Notes: generated by a model from the sequence alone, not told the origin. Shown: positions 1 to 9,903, numbered from the stretch's first letter. The stretch is 64,000 bases of DNA from Coptis chinensis (GCA_015680905.1 CM027377.1:33938501-34002500), one strand, 5' to 3'. Program-made: numbers and translations.

Positions 1-92
1 TGTTTATTTGTGACGGAAATGTGAGCGAGCTACGACCAAGTCCTAATATACCCACTGCGCAACAAACAAACCGCTGTTATTGCGATATCATT
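1..92 (-). pseudogene. aspartic protease fragment, cut by window edge
   Basis: The first ~90 bases resemble, with scattered changes, the stretch from about 28,463 inside the larger aspartic protease pseudogene (shared words such as TGTTTATTTGTGA). The matching part of that copy encodes the segment around NQGLF and LGLGG, between the two catalytic lobes. Only this piece is visible, and the rest either lies beyond the window or is lost. It belongs to the same family of relics as 27.9-36.7 kb. Confidence 0.55.
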
Positions 93-477
93 AAACATGG
101 AGTTATCTACCACACAGACTTATCATAGTGAATGATGTACGTCTCAGATGAACAAAATGCAGAAAGAGGTAACTTTTGCATAAACCGTAAACACAGGTTT
201 GTATGTTTCAGTTTTTCTTTGTATTTTGACTTGATACAAGTAACTTGAAGTAAATGGTGACAATCTGCAGCAGCACCGATCCAACAAAACTATGAGCTAA
301 CTAGCCAAAACACATATACCAACTTTTATAGATGCTTGGACTTTTGGATTTAAATATTTAACTAGCTCAGCTTCCTGAGCAAATCTCTTAAAATGGTAAC
401 TCAAAATGGTTAGGCGTCCACTAAACTGCAGATCTAGCCAAAGTTAATCCTGCCAGATACCTTTAACTTGTCTGTAT
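93..477. other. non-coding stretch, nothing recognised
   Basis: AT-rich sequence with no credible reading frame or repeat structure. It lies between a protease fragment and the 400-bp dispersed repeat. In the partner copy near 36.7 kb that repeat is also preceded by protease sequence, so this is probably decayed flank of the same duplicated block. Confidence 0.4.
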
Positions 478-883
478 TAAGATTCCGATAGCACTGGTCA
501 TTTAAAGAACAAGTCTTACGCCTCTGGTCTGGTAGCTGAAGGGAGGAACCTCGTGAGGAAGCTTGCAAGTGACCAGATGCAGATCACACCAAGAAACTGA
601 AGGACATTCAAAAGGGTCCCAAGCGAGCGGTTGATAGCCAAGTTATGTGAGGTTGTCTCAGCTCCTCGCACAGTGAAAGACAGGGCTGTTACCAGCTGTG
701 CCGCTCTATTCAATTGGTGTAGCCTATAAACCTGTACAAGTTTCAAAAAAAAAAAAATTAAAATCCAGTTAAAAGTTGTAAATTTAAAATGTACCCACTA
801 AAAGAAAAGTATTTTGTAGAGATGATCTTTGTGGCAAGTGATTCATAACCACAAAAAATTAGGTTTAAATTTATTTTGCATGT
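478..883. repeat. 400-bp dispersed repeat, copy 1
   Basis: This block is nearly the same as 36,724-37,128, in the same orientation. Both begin AAGATTCCGATAGCACTGG and end TTTATTTTGCATGT, with a poly-A run in the middle. Both copies sit next to aspartic protease fragments, so they look like one segmental duplication, not independent insertions. Short frames exist on both strands, but neither is kept open in both copies, so no protein is claimed. Confidence 0.8.
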
Positions 884-1926
884 AAAGTTTTACGTACGGA
901 CTTATTTTAAGTTAACTCGAGTAGCTATTTTTTATAGAAGTTATTTGATTTGATTTAGAGAACAATATAGTCAAACTTATTAGTAAATATATTTTTTTCA
1001 ATCTATTTATTTCAATTCGTTCAAAGTTTGTTATTTTCTTGGGCATTTTCCAAATTCAAAATAGTTATATAACGTGAAACTATTAAATTAGGTTACAACC
1101 AGATTTTTCAGATTACTTGTTGGAGAATATGAACATGTGTGATTTGTCTCTCGGTTGTGTTTTGACTCATAGTCCCACATTGCCTAGCAAACACTATTTA
1201 TTGTAGACTTTTCTTGGTCCTAGGGTTGTGCCCTTAGGATACAAATGCTTTTGGGCTTGAGAGTAGACTCACTCAAAGGCTATACTATACACTCCCCTAC
1301 CCCGTTGTGGCATCGTGTCAAGTCAGGTTCGAGCTACATGTGTGTTCTAAGTTAGTGGTGCTTAGCCAAATTCCCTAAATTGATTTTTGGTTGTTTCCTA
1401 TTTGCTTTTGGAAACTTCATTTGGCTTCCCAATTATATGAGATTTCTAATTCTTTTTTACAAACTAAAGATCGGCTTTTGCACTATGTATATGTGATTTT
1501 TAGTCAAAATCCAAAATATTTTTTTTTTTTCCGCTAAACATATCTTCTTCTTCAAGCGGGAATGGATCGATCATGACTAAGTCCAAATGGTTAAGCTCCA
1601 ATAAAGCCAAATAGCTCAGATCCATAAACAAACATGCCTCAGTCCTTATTTAATTATTTCATATGTAGGCTTGGTACAACCTAAGCCCGAGTCCAGACTT
1701 GGTAATTACACAAGGACCCGACCTTGTAGAGTTAGGAAACATGTAGTCTATATTGATTTGATTAGCATATTCCAATGAACGAGAATGGATCCAATCTCGC
1801 CGTTGATGCAAGATTGAGGCCGAATAGGAAGCTTTATACTCTTATTAGGACTCCTACATCGTTCTAAGCTCCCAATATATACAGAGGGAAAAAACCCTAG
1901 ATGAACTACACGAGTAAGACTAAGCA
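884..1926. other. non-coding stretch, nothing recognised
   Basis: No open frame of note and no repeat ends that I can pair. It contains short T-runs and a text-like stretch (1,140-1,340) with moderate GC that may be old repeat sequence. It ends at the target-site duplication of the DUF4283 retrocopy. Confidence 0.35.
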
Positions 1927-1943
1927 AATTTCTCTTCTTGTTT
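1927..1943. repeat. 17-bp direct repeat, left copy (target-site duplication)
   Basis: AATTTCTCTTCTTGTTT occurs here and again exactly at 9,730-9,746. The left copy runs into a T-tract that reads as a poly-A tail on the minus strand. That arrangement is what target-primed reverse transcription leaves. Confidence 0.75.
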
Positions 1944-4142
1944 TTTTTTTAAAAGATTAAGCTAGGGTTAAGGCAGATCCCCACCTGTTATTATTGCAAA
2001 AGGTTAAACCTTACAAGCCTCCCTACGAGTTAGATCATTAAAAGGAGGAACACAAAAACTCTACCGACAGGCTTTAAGCCTAACATACATAATAACATAC
2101 TAGTCGCCCTGCAATCAAACCTAATAAAGTAAAGATAGTAGTCCTACTTCCTAGTCATGATTTCTTTAACAATCTTAGGATGATCCTTCCTAAGATGAGT
2201 CTCAAAGGCTCATAATTGCAAAAGAAACCTTCCTTGCAAGCACAACACATAAGTGAGTCCCAAAGTATCATCCAAAATTTTTTGGGTGTAGTCCTCAAGA
2301 TTTCTCATCTTTTTGTTTTTTAGTAACGACTTTACTTTCTTCATCATTGCCAGCGTAGGCTCTACTTCTTCTGAATCACGCTCTTGGATCCGCTTGCTTC
2401 TTTTTGGCTTCACAATTATCCATTGATTTTGATCCTTAAAAGACGCTACATACCTTGATGAGCTCTTTTGCAAAACAATTGTTGGGGATACTGCATCCGT
2501 AAAGAACTCAGTCTCATTCTCTAAGAGATCATCATCTTCATCCTCATTTCCAGCAACTACCCCTTCATACATGTTTCGTTCTCTACTATATGGCAGTTGG
2601 TTAATCGGAATACCTCTAGGCTGACTATGGATTGGTGTAACCATATTACTCTTATCTCTCTGGTTACTTGAAGTTCCTCTTTGCGAAAAAGTGTTCACAT
2701 GAGGAATATCCATAGTTTCCCCAATCATATTTACTATAGGAGTTGGTATCTCAGCAGGCACATAAAGTACTAGCTGAAGTCCAATAGAAGGATCAGTTCC
2801 AATCTCATGTACACCAGTATTGAGCTCTTCAATCTCTATTCCATTCCCCTGAGCACCACTACTCTGGCTATTTGGTTCATGTTGGACAGTTGTACCAATG
2901 GGCTGCTCCCGGATCTCTTTGCCTCTATCATTTCTTATGCAACTTGTTCCTGCACCATCAGAGAAGGCATTAGGACGACTCCTAACTCTCCATATTCTTC
3001 TATTAACATCTTCTCCACTTCCATTGCTAGCATACGTTACAGTATTCCTCATAGCATTCTCATAGCTTACATTGGCATTAGGAGTCATTCTTTCATTCTG
3101 CCTTCCTTCCTGTGAACTGGTTACATTGTTAGCATCCAATCTAGTAGATTGTACAGTATTGAGTCTACTCATTCTTCCACTTCTGTTAGTGGTATTCAAC
3201 CTCCTTGAATTTGCATCACCCAAACTTTTGACACTTCTCACATCTTTTTGGGATCCAAGGGTACTCAAACGAGATGATCCATTCATCTCCTGGTGCTAGT
3301 TCAACTGTAAATGAATCTGGAAGCTTGGCAGAAACATTTACCTCAATACATAGTCGAGCATAATCGATTTGTTTCTTTTGCTTTGTAGCTTCATCCTGAC
3401 TGAAAGGAATGCCCACCTTGCTAGCTACGAACCCCAAACCATCATCAGTCCACAACTCCTTAGGGACGTTGTGACATTTAACCCTCACAGGGATTGTTGT
3501 TACCATTGCTCAATGTTTTTCAACACTTCGAGTCCATGGACTTATGATAAAGCAATGACCACCAATAAAGATTGGACCTTCCTCTAAAACTGCTTGATGA
3601 GCTTCAATACTCGAGAATTTGAAGTAGAACAGATCTTTATCCGCAACAATCTCAAATGACCCTTTATCTTTCCATCGCTGTTGAAGGACGTTTTTCACAT
3701 ATGGGAATGAGAGGCGCTGTTCTATAAAGAATCCCACCACATAGTCACTCCATTCATTACATCCTTGCATAATCAAATCCATCGGTACCTGAGTAACACC
3801 ATTCACTTCTGTAAAGTGAAGTGTTTTAGTGTTTTTTTAAGAGCAGATGCTCTATTTTGAAGGAACAAGCTACTCCATGATGATGCAAGAGGGCAATCGG
3901 CAACTAGTGGAAATCCAAATGAGGAAGGTCTTTGCCACGGAGGAGATAAATGGCTCTCATTTGGTGTAGCACCAACGATGGGGTAGGACCAAAGACAAGT
4001 GGGCCGATGAAGTGGAGTTGGATGGCAAGGAAGAGGAGGAAAAGAAGATATACTACTATCCATCGATAGATCGGTCCTAACTCCGAGGTATCCATGTTCT
4101 CGGATGAGAAATCTCACATCCCTTGGCATTTTCCGGATCAAA
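1944..4142 (-). mobile_element. retroposed LINE-ORF1-like (DUF4283) sequence, main part
   Basis: Minus-strand element ending in a poly-A tract (T-run from 1,941). A long coding region (about 4,141 down to 2,144) encodes an N-terminal DUF4283-type domain (motifs VVGFFIEQRLSFPYVKNVLQ, FFIGGHCFIISPW-like) followed by the region leading to a zinc knuckle (IPKRCEKCQKFG). A Ser/Asn-rich, low-complexity tail ends LRKDHPKIVKEIMTRK. This is the usual plan of plant LINE ORF1 and derived DUF4283 genes. No reverse transcriptase lies between the two target-site duplications. The frame changes near 3,805, 3,508 and 3,250, and there is an in-frame stop at 2,210, so the copy is dead. Either a retrocopied DUF4283 mRNA or an internally deleted LINE fits. 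Confidence 0.7.
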
Positions 4143-4170
4143 CACTACACCATAATAGGATATTTGCAAC
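4143..4170 (+). repeat. CACTA left terminal inverted repeat
   Basis: 28 bp starting CACTACACC and ending TTTGCAAC. It pairs with 9,510-9,536 with one extra base and two substitutions. Confidence 0.85.
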
Positions 4171-4194
4171 ACGCACCTTTTTTATTTGCAAATT

Positions 4195-4315
4195 ATTTAG
4201 CGTTAGTAAGTTTCCAACGTTAAATAAGCGTTGGTAATGTTGTAAAACGTGGCTTTATTTGGGTGAATTTCCGGAATTAATTGCTAACGCTTAAAAAGCG
4301 TTGGAGAAGTGTTAC
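4195..4315. repeat. CACTA left subterminal repeats
   Basis: Several copies of an AACGCTTAAAAAGCGTTGG-like palindrome and half-sites (TAGCGTTAG, AACGTTAAATAAGCGTTGG). The same unit recurs many times at 9,250-9,510. In En/Spm such arrays bind the TNPA protein. The binding role here is inferred. Confidence 0.75.
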
Positions 4316-4933
4316 AAACTTAAAAATTTCGCGAACAGAGGGAAACCAAAAATATCGAAATATAAAACATAATTTTTTTTTTTTTTCTCCTCTCTCTCTC
4401 TCTCTCACCGCCGCATTATTTCAAGATCCCTAATTTTCGCACTCCTCAAAATCAAATTCCATATTGACCGAGTAAACAGTCAATCAAAGAAAGAAGAAGA
4501 AGAAAACAAGGAGTTTGGAAGTCCGTTTTGACACAGTCGTATTTTCTTGCAGTTTGAGATAATAATCTTTCATTTTCTTTCTAGTTACTAACTTAATTAA
4601 CTAGTCCTGATTATCGACATTGCAAGAAATGGATGAATTCTATTTTTTTCATTCCTTTCTTAGCGATATTTTGCAAGAAATGGGTTGTTTAGTTAGTTTA
4701 GTTAGTATCTTAGAAATGGATGTTTAGCTAGTGCTTTTCTATACAAAAAACAGGTGGAGGTTTTCATGACTTCTCTACCTTTCCCCTGCTTAAATCCTTG
4801 ATACACACTATATAAAAACATTTTGTTGTAATCTGTTCAATGTTCATTGAAAATGGTTGATGATGTATGAATGATGGGTTCTTGATATGTCCTTTGTTCT
4901 GTTGATAATGGTATTTGTTTGGTCTTCTCTCAG
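4316..4933 (+). other. leader-like stretch before captured ARF exon
   Basis: Contains a (CT)n run at about 4,387-4,406, then T- and A-rich sequence that looks like a plant 5'-UTR and intron. It may be the 5' leader of the captured auxin response factor gene, or sequence that could start a transcript through the captured exons. No frame of note. Confidence 0.3.
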
Positions 4934-5325
4934 GTGACAAGAATAGCTCATATGCTGAACTTTGGCATGCATGTGCCTGGCCTTTTGTTAATGTTCCTCG
5001 TGTTGGGGAGAAGGTTTTCTACTTTCCCCAAGGTCATTTAGAACAGGTATCATTTGCCTATGTACTGTTACATTCATTTTTGTTAATGTTAAAGTTGAAT
5101 GGCGTACAATTCCAACATGATCGTAAGTCTTGAAAGACACCCCATTCATGGGCACATTTAGATTGCAAATAAAATTCATTTTGGTTCTTCTTGGATTAGT
5201 GGAACTTATATGAACTCTGTTTCTTGTAGGTCGAGGCATACACAAATTAAGAATCTAATGGTCAAATTCCAAAACATGATTTACCTTCTAAAATCCTCTG
5301 CAGTGTTATGCATGCTCAACTTATG
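4934..5325 (+). pseudogene. captured auxin response factor (ARF) exons
   Basis: Exon 4,934-5,046 encodes an [20 protein letters not shown] stretch followed by [10 protein letters not shown]. This is the conserved start of ARF proteins just before the B3 DNA-binding domain, where the family has ELWHACAGPL. It is bounded by AG and GT. The second exon, 5,230-5,325, encodes VEAYTN, a stop, then LPSKILC followed by VMHAQL, matching the next ARF segment. Phase and intron placement fit a genomic copy. The Gly of HACAG is changed to Trp, and a stop follows VEAYTN, so it cannot make ARF. ARFs are nuclear transcription factors of auxin signalling. The B3 domain and everything after it are missing. Confidence 0.85.
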
Positions 5326-5443
5326 GTATGCATACTTTTACTTTTCCTGCATATTGAATAATATGCATTGGATACAGTTGTTTTTTCTATACAGAGAGTA
5401 TGGTTCAAGTTTTAACTTTCCTCGTGTATTCAATTTTTTTCAG

Positions 5444-5704
5444 GATTATAGTGAAATGGCCCTAGCCTATAGGCCATCTCTTGCAGATGCAACCTATGAC
5501 TTCAAGTACGGTGTGAGAGCAGTGCAGGTGACCTCTTTTTCTAGTAGTCAGACTCGTTGTAAATCTGATTTTGTGCACACTCTTTAACATTGCTGAAAAT
5601 TGGAAATGTAGGGTGGTGGTAGATCTTCTGCGAGGGAAACCATTGGTAGAGTTGCAGCTGGTGCTGTTGCAAAGATTATTCTTAGAGCATATGCTGGAAC
5701 AGAG
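5444..5704 (+). pseudogene. captured chorismate synthase exons
   Basis: Exon 5,444-5,527 reads DYSEMALAYRPSLADATYDF then KYGVRAVQ. Exon 5,612-5,704 reads [20 protein letters not shown] then [11 protein letters not shown]. Both are hallmark chorismate synthase sequence, including the [13 protein letters not shown]/substrate-binding signature. Splice sites (CAG before, GT after) are kept. The enzyme makes chorismate at the end of the plastid shikimate pathway. Only two internal exons are present, about 60 of some 430 residues. They follow the ARF piece in the same orientation, so a readthrough transcript could splice them together. Confidence 0.9.
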
Positions 5705-5806
5705 GTAGGTTTCTTATGTTTTTAATTGCACGCTAATGTTCATACACCAATATTTTTCCTTTTTGGAGGATTTCTAATTAAAATTTAGCTTGAATTAAGT
5801 CAGTAG

Positions 5807-6068
5807 GCTATGGTAGCTGGTCATTCAGTTTATACTAGTAGTAGTTGTGGGAAAGTTGATAAGGAGGATTCATGGTTTTTAGAGAGTTATCAGAAACATC
5901 CTGGACAGGCTACTACTTTTTTGAGGCATATTAAGGAAGGGGTTGATATTGCGTCGAAAGACGAGGAGGCTTTACTTTTGTTTAGTGGTGGGGAGACTAG
6001 GAAAGATGCTGGTCCTAGAAGTGAGGCTCAGAGTTACTGGGCTGTTGCTGAATCAAAAGACTGGTTTG
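5807..6068 (+). pseudogene. captured DUF218 (YdcF-like) protein exon
   Basis: The frame reads MVAGHSVYTSSSCGKVDKED, then a WFLESYQKHPGQA segment and LLFSGGETRKDAGPRSEAQS. This matches the conserved start of the plant DUF218 domain protein, an uncharacterised family with a SGG(E)T(R) nucleotide-fold-like motif. The exon ends at DWFG followed by GTGAGT, a good splice donor, and is open throughout. It is one exon of a longer gene and lies 100 bp after the chorismate synthase piece, same strand. Confidence 0.8.
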
Positions 6069-6263
6069 GTGAGTTTGTTATTGTTTTTTGAGTTGTTTGA
6101 TTATTACTTGTTAGATATAAGTGCTCTCCACAATTTTCATTGCACCATCCGAGCTGCAGTGCAATGAAAATTACTTTTTGTACTTGAAATCTTGAATATG
6201 ACACGCAAGACACCACAGATATGATCGTCTGTAATTACCTTTATTTACATGTATTTAACATAC

Positions 6264-6445
6264 CTGTGAGACCATCTCACGTAGTGCTTGGGCTAACAAC
6301 TCCCAAAGATGACAACATTCCTTGCTAGACGGATCTGAGCTTCTTCTACCTATAATTGTTATGACCATACGTCCTCCCGGAATTACTTCTTCAGAACGTG
6401 AGTTCAAGAATAGCGTGAAAAACTTTTTAGCTGTATCTCTAGATG
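6264..6445 (-). pseudogene. captured SABATH methyltransferase fragment
   Basis: Minus-strand frame reads [20 protein letters not shown], then [20 protein letters not shown] and ELLAQAL. This is the SABATH (salicylate/jasmonate carboxyl methyltransferase) segment that has FL.SRSEE..PGGRMVLT..GR. It ends at a splice donor (CAG then GTATGTT on the minus strand). It is one partial exon in the opposite orientation to its ARF, chorismate synthase and DUF218 neighbours. The usual family length is about 370 residues, and roughly 60 are here. Confidence 0.8.
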
Positions 6446-6500
6446 TAGGAAACTTATACCCATGAATATGGATTTTCAAAGTCCTCTAAACTATTTTCAG

Positions 6501-6756
6501 GTTGATTGGAATGTTTGAACTCATGTGGCCTTATCTGGACAAGGTGTGTGCTAAAGCTTATAAAATTATTAATCATGCAAGTGTCTTCTAATACTCTTTT
6601 TGATGGGTTAATTGTTGACGTTTGTTGTTTAGGCCATCTGCAAGACTGCAAAGAATATTGCAAAGCCCATTATAGCTGAGCAAATTCCAAAATATAAAAT
6701 TGATTCAGTGGAGTTTGAAGAACTTACTTTGGGCTGCCTGCCTCCAACTTTTCAAG
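6501..6756 (+). pseudogene. captured synaptotagmin (SMP domain) exons
   Basis: Exon 6,501-6,543 encodes FELMWPYLDK. Exon 6,633-6,756 encodes AICKTAKNIAKPIIAEQIPK and YKIDSVEFEELTLGCLPPTF. This is the SMP lipid-transfer domain of plant synaptotagmins (SYT/NTMC2 type 1), ER-plasma membrane tethers. Splice borders are preserved (CAG|, |GTGTGTG, TTTAG|, |GTTTG). There is a small frame disturbance near the start of the first exon. The transmembrane anchor and C2 domains are absent. Confidence 0.85.
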
Positions 6757-6894
6757 GTTTGTGATGCTACTCTTTAATTGGTAGTTTCTGCTGATAAATC
6801 ATCTTATTTGTATTGGGTTTGCAGTAAGTCATCGTGAATGCTAGTTTGGGCTCTCAAATTAGAGTGTGGGTTGAATTAGAATATGGGTTGAATT

Positions 6895-7589
6895 AGGAGT
6901 AAATACCATAAGAGCGTGCACTACCTTAAGATATGATAAAACCACCAAAACCATAGCCCAAAGAAGAGCTTTTGGAAATATCCGACTTGGATTTTGTACC
7001 TCCCCTGCCAATGTACCTGCTTTATCCCAGTAATTTAAGTTCCAAAACATACTATTAAAGTATCCCCTCCAATCCACCTTACTGAAATCAACAACTAGCC
7101 ATTTTTTAGGCCTTATTTGAGGAATTGAAAGAAGTCCCATTACTAAAAATGGCAAAAGCGAAGGCGGACAAGGGAAACAAATGAAACCCAACAATATTGA
7201 GTCCTCGATGATTCAAATATGTCAAAGACACCGCGATGAAGTCCCAACAAAGCCGGAATTCGAAAGCAATCAACCGGTTGAAAATTGTGAAAATAACGTG
7301 TCAAGTAATCCGAAAACAAAATGGGGTAAAGTGCATTATCCGAACTCCATCAACCACTTCCGAATCCTTCCCGAAAACACCAAAAGGGCCCAAACGCTGC
7401 TGAAATTCGAGAACATACCCGCCATTTTTCGGGATAGCTTGTAGCAAGTTCACCAGAACTAAGGCTTCGAACACTCCAAAGTAGAGGAAAAATTAAAAAA
7501 CCAAGCAAAGATAAAAGGGGACCCCTCCCGCCTTGATCAATCTTCAACCCCAAAAGGTCCTCCGGAGACTTCATAGAAGATAAGAGCAA
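6895..7589 (-). pseudogene. captured polyamine uptake transporter (PUT/LAT) fragment
   Basis: Minus strand, intronless. From high to low coordinate: LLSLLGFLIFPLLWSV, then FGPFWCFREGFGSG, ILFPxxLDYL-like and NIVGF-like stretches, then RPKKWLVVDFSKVDWRGYFN and WNLNYWDKAGTLAGEVQNPS. This is the N-terminal half of the amino acid-polyamine permease family of plants (PUT/LAT, a multi-pass membrane transporter), which has few introns. The frame shifts several times between 7,440 and 7,195, so it is dead. Orientation is opposite to the SYT piece before it. Confidence 0.8.
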
Positions 7590-8239
7590 TAAGGGGTAAA
7601 AGTGTTAGTTTTGGATTTGCTTTCATAGTGGCTTCCGGGCATTAGAAGTTCCATTCAGTTCTTCTTCACCCATGAAACAAAACCTCCAAATCAACTAGTA
7701 TAAGCAACACACGGTGAGGATGGACCGTAGGTTGCATATATTGTAGAGGAAAAAGTGTAACGCCAACATCGCCTTTCGCATTTGTTACAAACGAAAAGCT
7801 AATGAAAGCCTACAAATGGTAGTATTAAGGTCTTATCAAGTCCACCGCGTGATGTAAGGGGGTACATCAATTGGTGATGCCCACAACAAAACCACATTAC
7901 AAATGCACAAGTCCTTAAAAGTGGAGTATCTTATCTTGTTGTTAGACTTCATCATCCAATTTAGTCATTACTAATCTTAAACTCCATTTATATGCCCGTT
8001 GATGAAATACTAGTTACTTACTTTTCTTTATCCCGATGCTTTATAAATTTCATTCCATAGGTTTGGGATACAAGGCAACGTACTTGCTGCAATTCTTTTT
8101 GGCGCCATGAAGATTGAAGAGTACATTTCGATATGACTTATCAAATGGATTCGTTGAAACTTTTGGGAATGAGGTAAATCTATTTTATTTCATATTTATG
8201 ATATTACGTTAGTTCTTTTATGCAACTCCTCGGCTTCGT

Positions 8240-9115
8240 ATATGTTTCTTATTGAGGAATGGATAAATTGATTCATGATGACAAGGGCAATGCTACTATT
8301 TCTAATGATGGTACTACTATTATGAAACTTCTTGATGTTGTTCATCTTCTTTGCTAAGATTCTTGTCGATATTGCCAAGTCTCAAGAATCTGAGGTATAC
8401 AATAGAAAACAAATTTACTAATTTTAGTGATTGGCTGACTAAAAGAGTGAAATTTTTATGCTAAAGTTTATATTTATCTTAGAGTGGGTTATGATGATTG
8501 CATTACTACAGCATTTAATAGCTTATACTTTAGAGAAGATAATGACCATTAACAAGGACATTGTCTCAGAAAAAGTTGAGAGGGTATCATTAATAATTGT
8601 ATTGGTTAGGTTTTAGGGATAAATTTGGAATTCACTTGTAATTTTAATGATCGGATTTATTGTCTACAGGTGGGTGATGGAACCACTAGAGTAGTTCTTT
8701 TTGCGGAAGAGTTTTTAAAGGAGGCCAAACTTTTCATTGAGGATGGTGTCCACTCAAAGTCTTATACGTAGTTTTCGAGCTGCTTCCAATTTGGTAAGGA
8801 ATTTGGATCTTTTGGTTTGATTGGACGGATATGTTCATGAGAAATTGTTCTAGAAGCCATGAGTTTGCTACTTGTATTTCAGGTAATTAGCAAAATTAAG
8901 GAACTTGTTGCGAGTATAGAGGGGAAAAGTATGGAAGAAAATAAGAGTTTGTTGGCAAAGTGTGCTGCTACCACACTCTCTTCAAAGCTTTTTTTTTTTT
9001 TTTTAGGAAAAGACCTCACTCTCTTCAAATCTGATTGGTGGTGAAAAAGAATTTTTAACATCTATGGTTGTGGACTCAGTTATTTTAATTGGCAACTATG
9101 ATACATTGTTTATTG
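8240..9115 (+). pseudogene. captured CCT-eta (TCP-1 eta, CCT7) chaperonin exons
   Basis: Three exons of the cytosolic chaperonin eta subunit. 8,240-8,394: [20 protein letters not shown] then [23 protein letters not shown]. 8,670-8,793: [28 protein letters not shown]. 8,883 to about 9,115: ISKIKELVASIEGKSMEENK, LLAKCAATTLSSKL, then GGEKEFLTSMVVDSVILIG. VGDGTT is the ATP-binding motif (usually followed by T/S). Splice sites are intact around exons 2 and 3. A stop, a frame change and a 30-bp insertion at 8,987 break it. The subtype call rests on IHDDKGN..ISNDG plus CAATTLSSKLIGGEKEFF, which are typical of eta. Confidence 0.85.
8987..9016 (-). mobile_element. 30-bp poly-A retroposon stub with 13-bp target duplication
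   Basis: CACTCTCTTCAAA occurs at 8,974-8,986 and again at 9,017-9,029, flanking a T-run plus AGGAAAAGACCT. On the minus strand this reads AGGTCTTTTCCT followed by poly-A. It splits the captured CCT-eta exon, so a severely 5'-truncated retroposition hit the transposon after capture, or hit the donor gene copy before it. Confidence 0.65.
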
Positions 9116-9249
9116 TATTCTTGTATTCATTGTTTATTGTAGGTTTAGCTGGTCTCGCTACAAAATATGATAATTTTTTTTTTATTAGCAACCCATCAGC
9201 AACGGTTTATAACCGTTACAAACGAATTTTAAATTATATTTTTTTAAAT

Positions 9250-9510
9250 TAACTAACAACTTTGCAACGGTCACAAACCGTTGGTAAAATTTTTAACAAA
9301 TTACCAACGCTTAAAAAGCGTTTGTGAAATAAAAAACCGTTGCAAAGGTTTTAAATATGTGTACGAAATAATTATAATAAGCGTTGGAAAGTTCTATTTG
9401 CAACGCTTAATAAGTGTTGGAAATTTCTGTTTGCAACGCTTTTTAAGCGTTGCAAATATTTCCAACGCTTAAAAAGCGTTGCGAAAATTATTAGCAACGC
9501 TTTTTTGCCG
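9250..9510. repeat. CACTA right subterminal repeats
   Basis: At least six copies of the AACGCTT / AAGCGTT unit, several as AACGCTTAAAAAGCGTTGG palindromes, mirroring 4,195-4,315. An ACCGTTGCAAA-type variant appears near 9,340. The array ends directly at the right inverted repeat. Confidence 0.8.
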
Positions 9511-9536
9511 TTGCAAATAGCCTGTTATGTGTAGTG
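9510..9536 (-). repeat. CACTA right terminal inverted repeat
   Basis: Ends TGTTATGTGTAGTG, the inverse of the element start CACTACAC. Followed by AAC. Confidence 0.85.
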
Positions 9537-9746
9537 AACCCCACCATAAAGGGAAGGTTTTGAGTTTGTTCTTATGGCAACCAACGTTCTAAGGATATAA
9601 CTTTACTACTTGAAGAAAAGAAAAATGCGAGATTACTCTTATACCCTTAGAGAAAATGAGGTAAGTTATTTCTAAGTTGGGCGCTTATTTCTCAAGTCCC
9701 CATTGAAGCTAAGATGAGTTTTTGGAACCAATTTCTCTTCTTGTTT
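9537..9746 (-). mobile_element. DUF4283 retrocopy, 5' part, and right target-site duplication
   Basis: Minus-strand sequence running into the CACTA. When the transposon is ignored, this stretch adjoins 4,142 and supplies the 5' end of the retrocopy. The 17-bp duplication at 9,730-9,746 marks its border. The retrocopy without the CACTA is therefore about 2.4 kb. Confidence 0.6.
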
Positions 9747-9903
9747 GAGACTTGATCCCCATACTGAAGGGTACGTATGTAGCTCTCCAAAGTCAAGTCT
9801 CACTGATCCCATCTCAACCATCCCCTTTGTTACACCTTTTATTAGTTTAGGGAGATTTACCCTAAACAACAAGGACCAAAGAAAATGGTGGATTTTTCAA
9901 AGT

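Larger units (their letters stand above)
4143..9536. mobile_element. non-autonomous CACTA transposon carrying seven host gene fragments (Pack-CACTA)
   Basis: The left end CACTACACCATAATAGG pairs with the reverse complement of the right end, which begins CACTACACATAACAGG. Over about 28 bases, 25 match. Flanking triplets are AAA and AAC, so the 3-bp target duplication is imperfect. Subterminal regions are packed with short palindromes built on AACGCTT..AAGCGTT, typical of CACTA/En-Spm TNPA-binding arrays. No transposase (TNPD/TNPA) is visible. Between the subterminal arrays lie pieces of seven different host genes, several with introns still present, so capture was from genomic DNA. It is inserted inside the DUF4283 retrocopy, which continues on both sides. 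Confidence 0.85.

Noticed and set aside
2807-3587. Several plus-strand ORFs of 70-100 codons
   Set aside because: They are antisense shadows of the minus-strand DUF4283 coding region.
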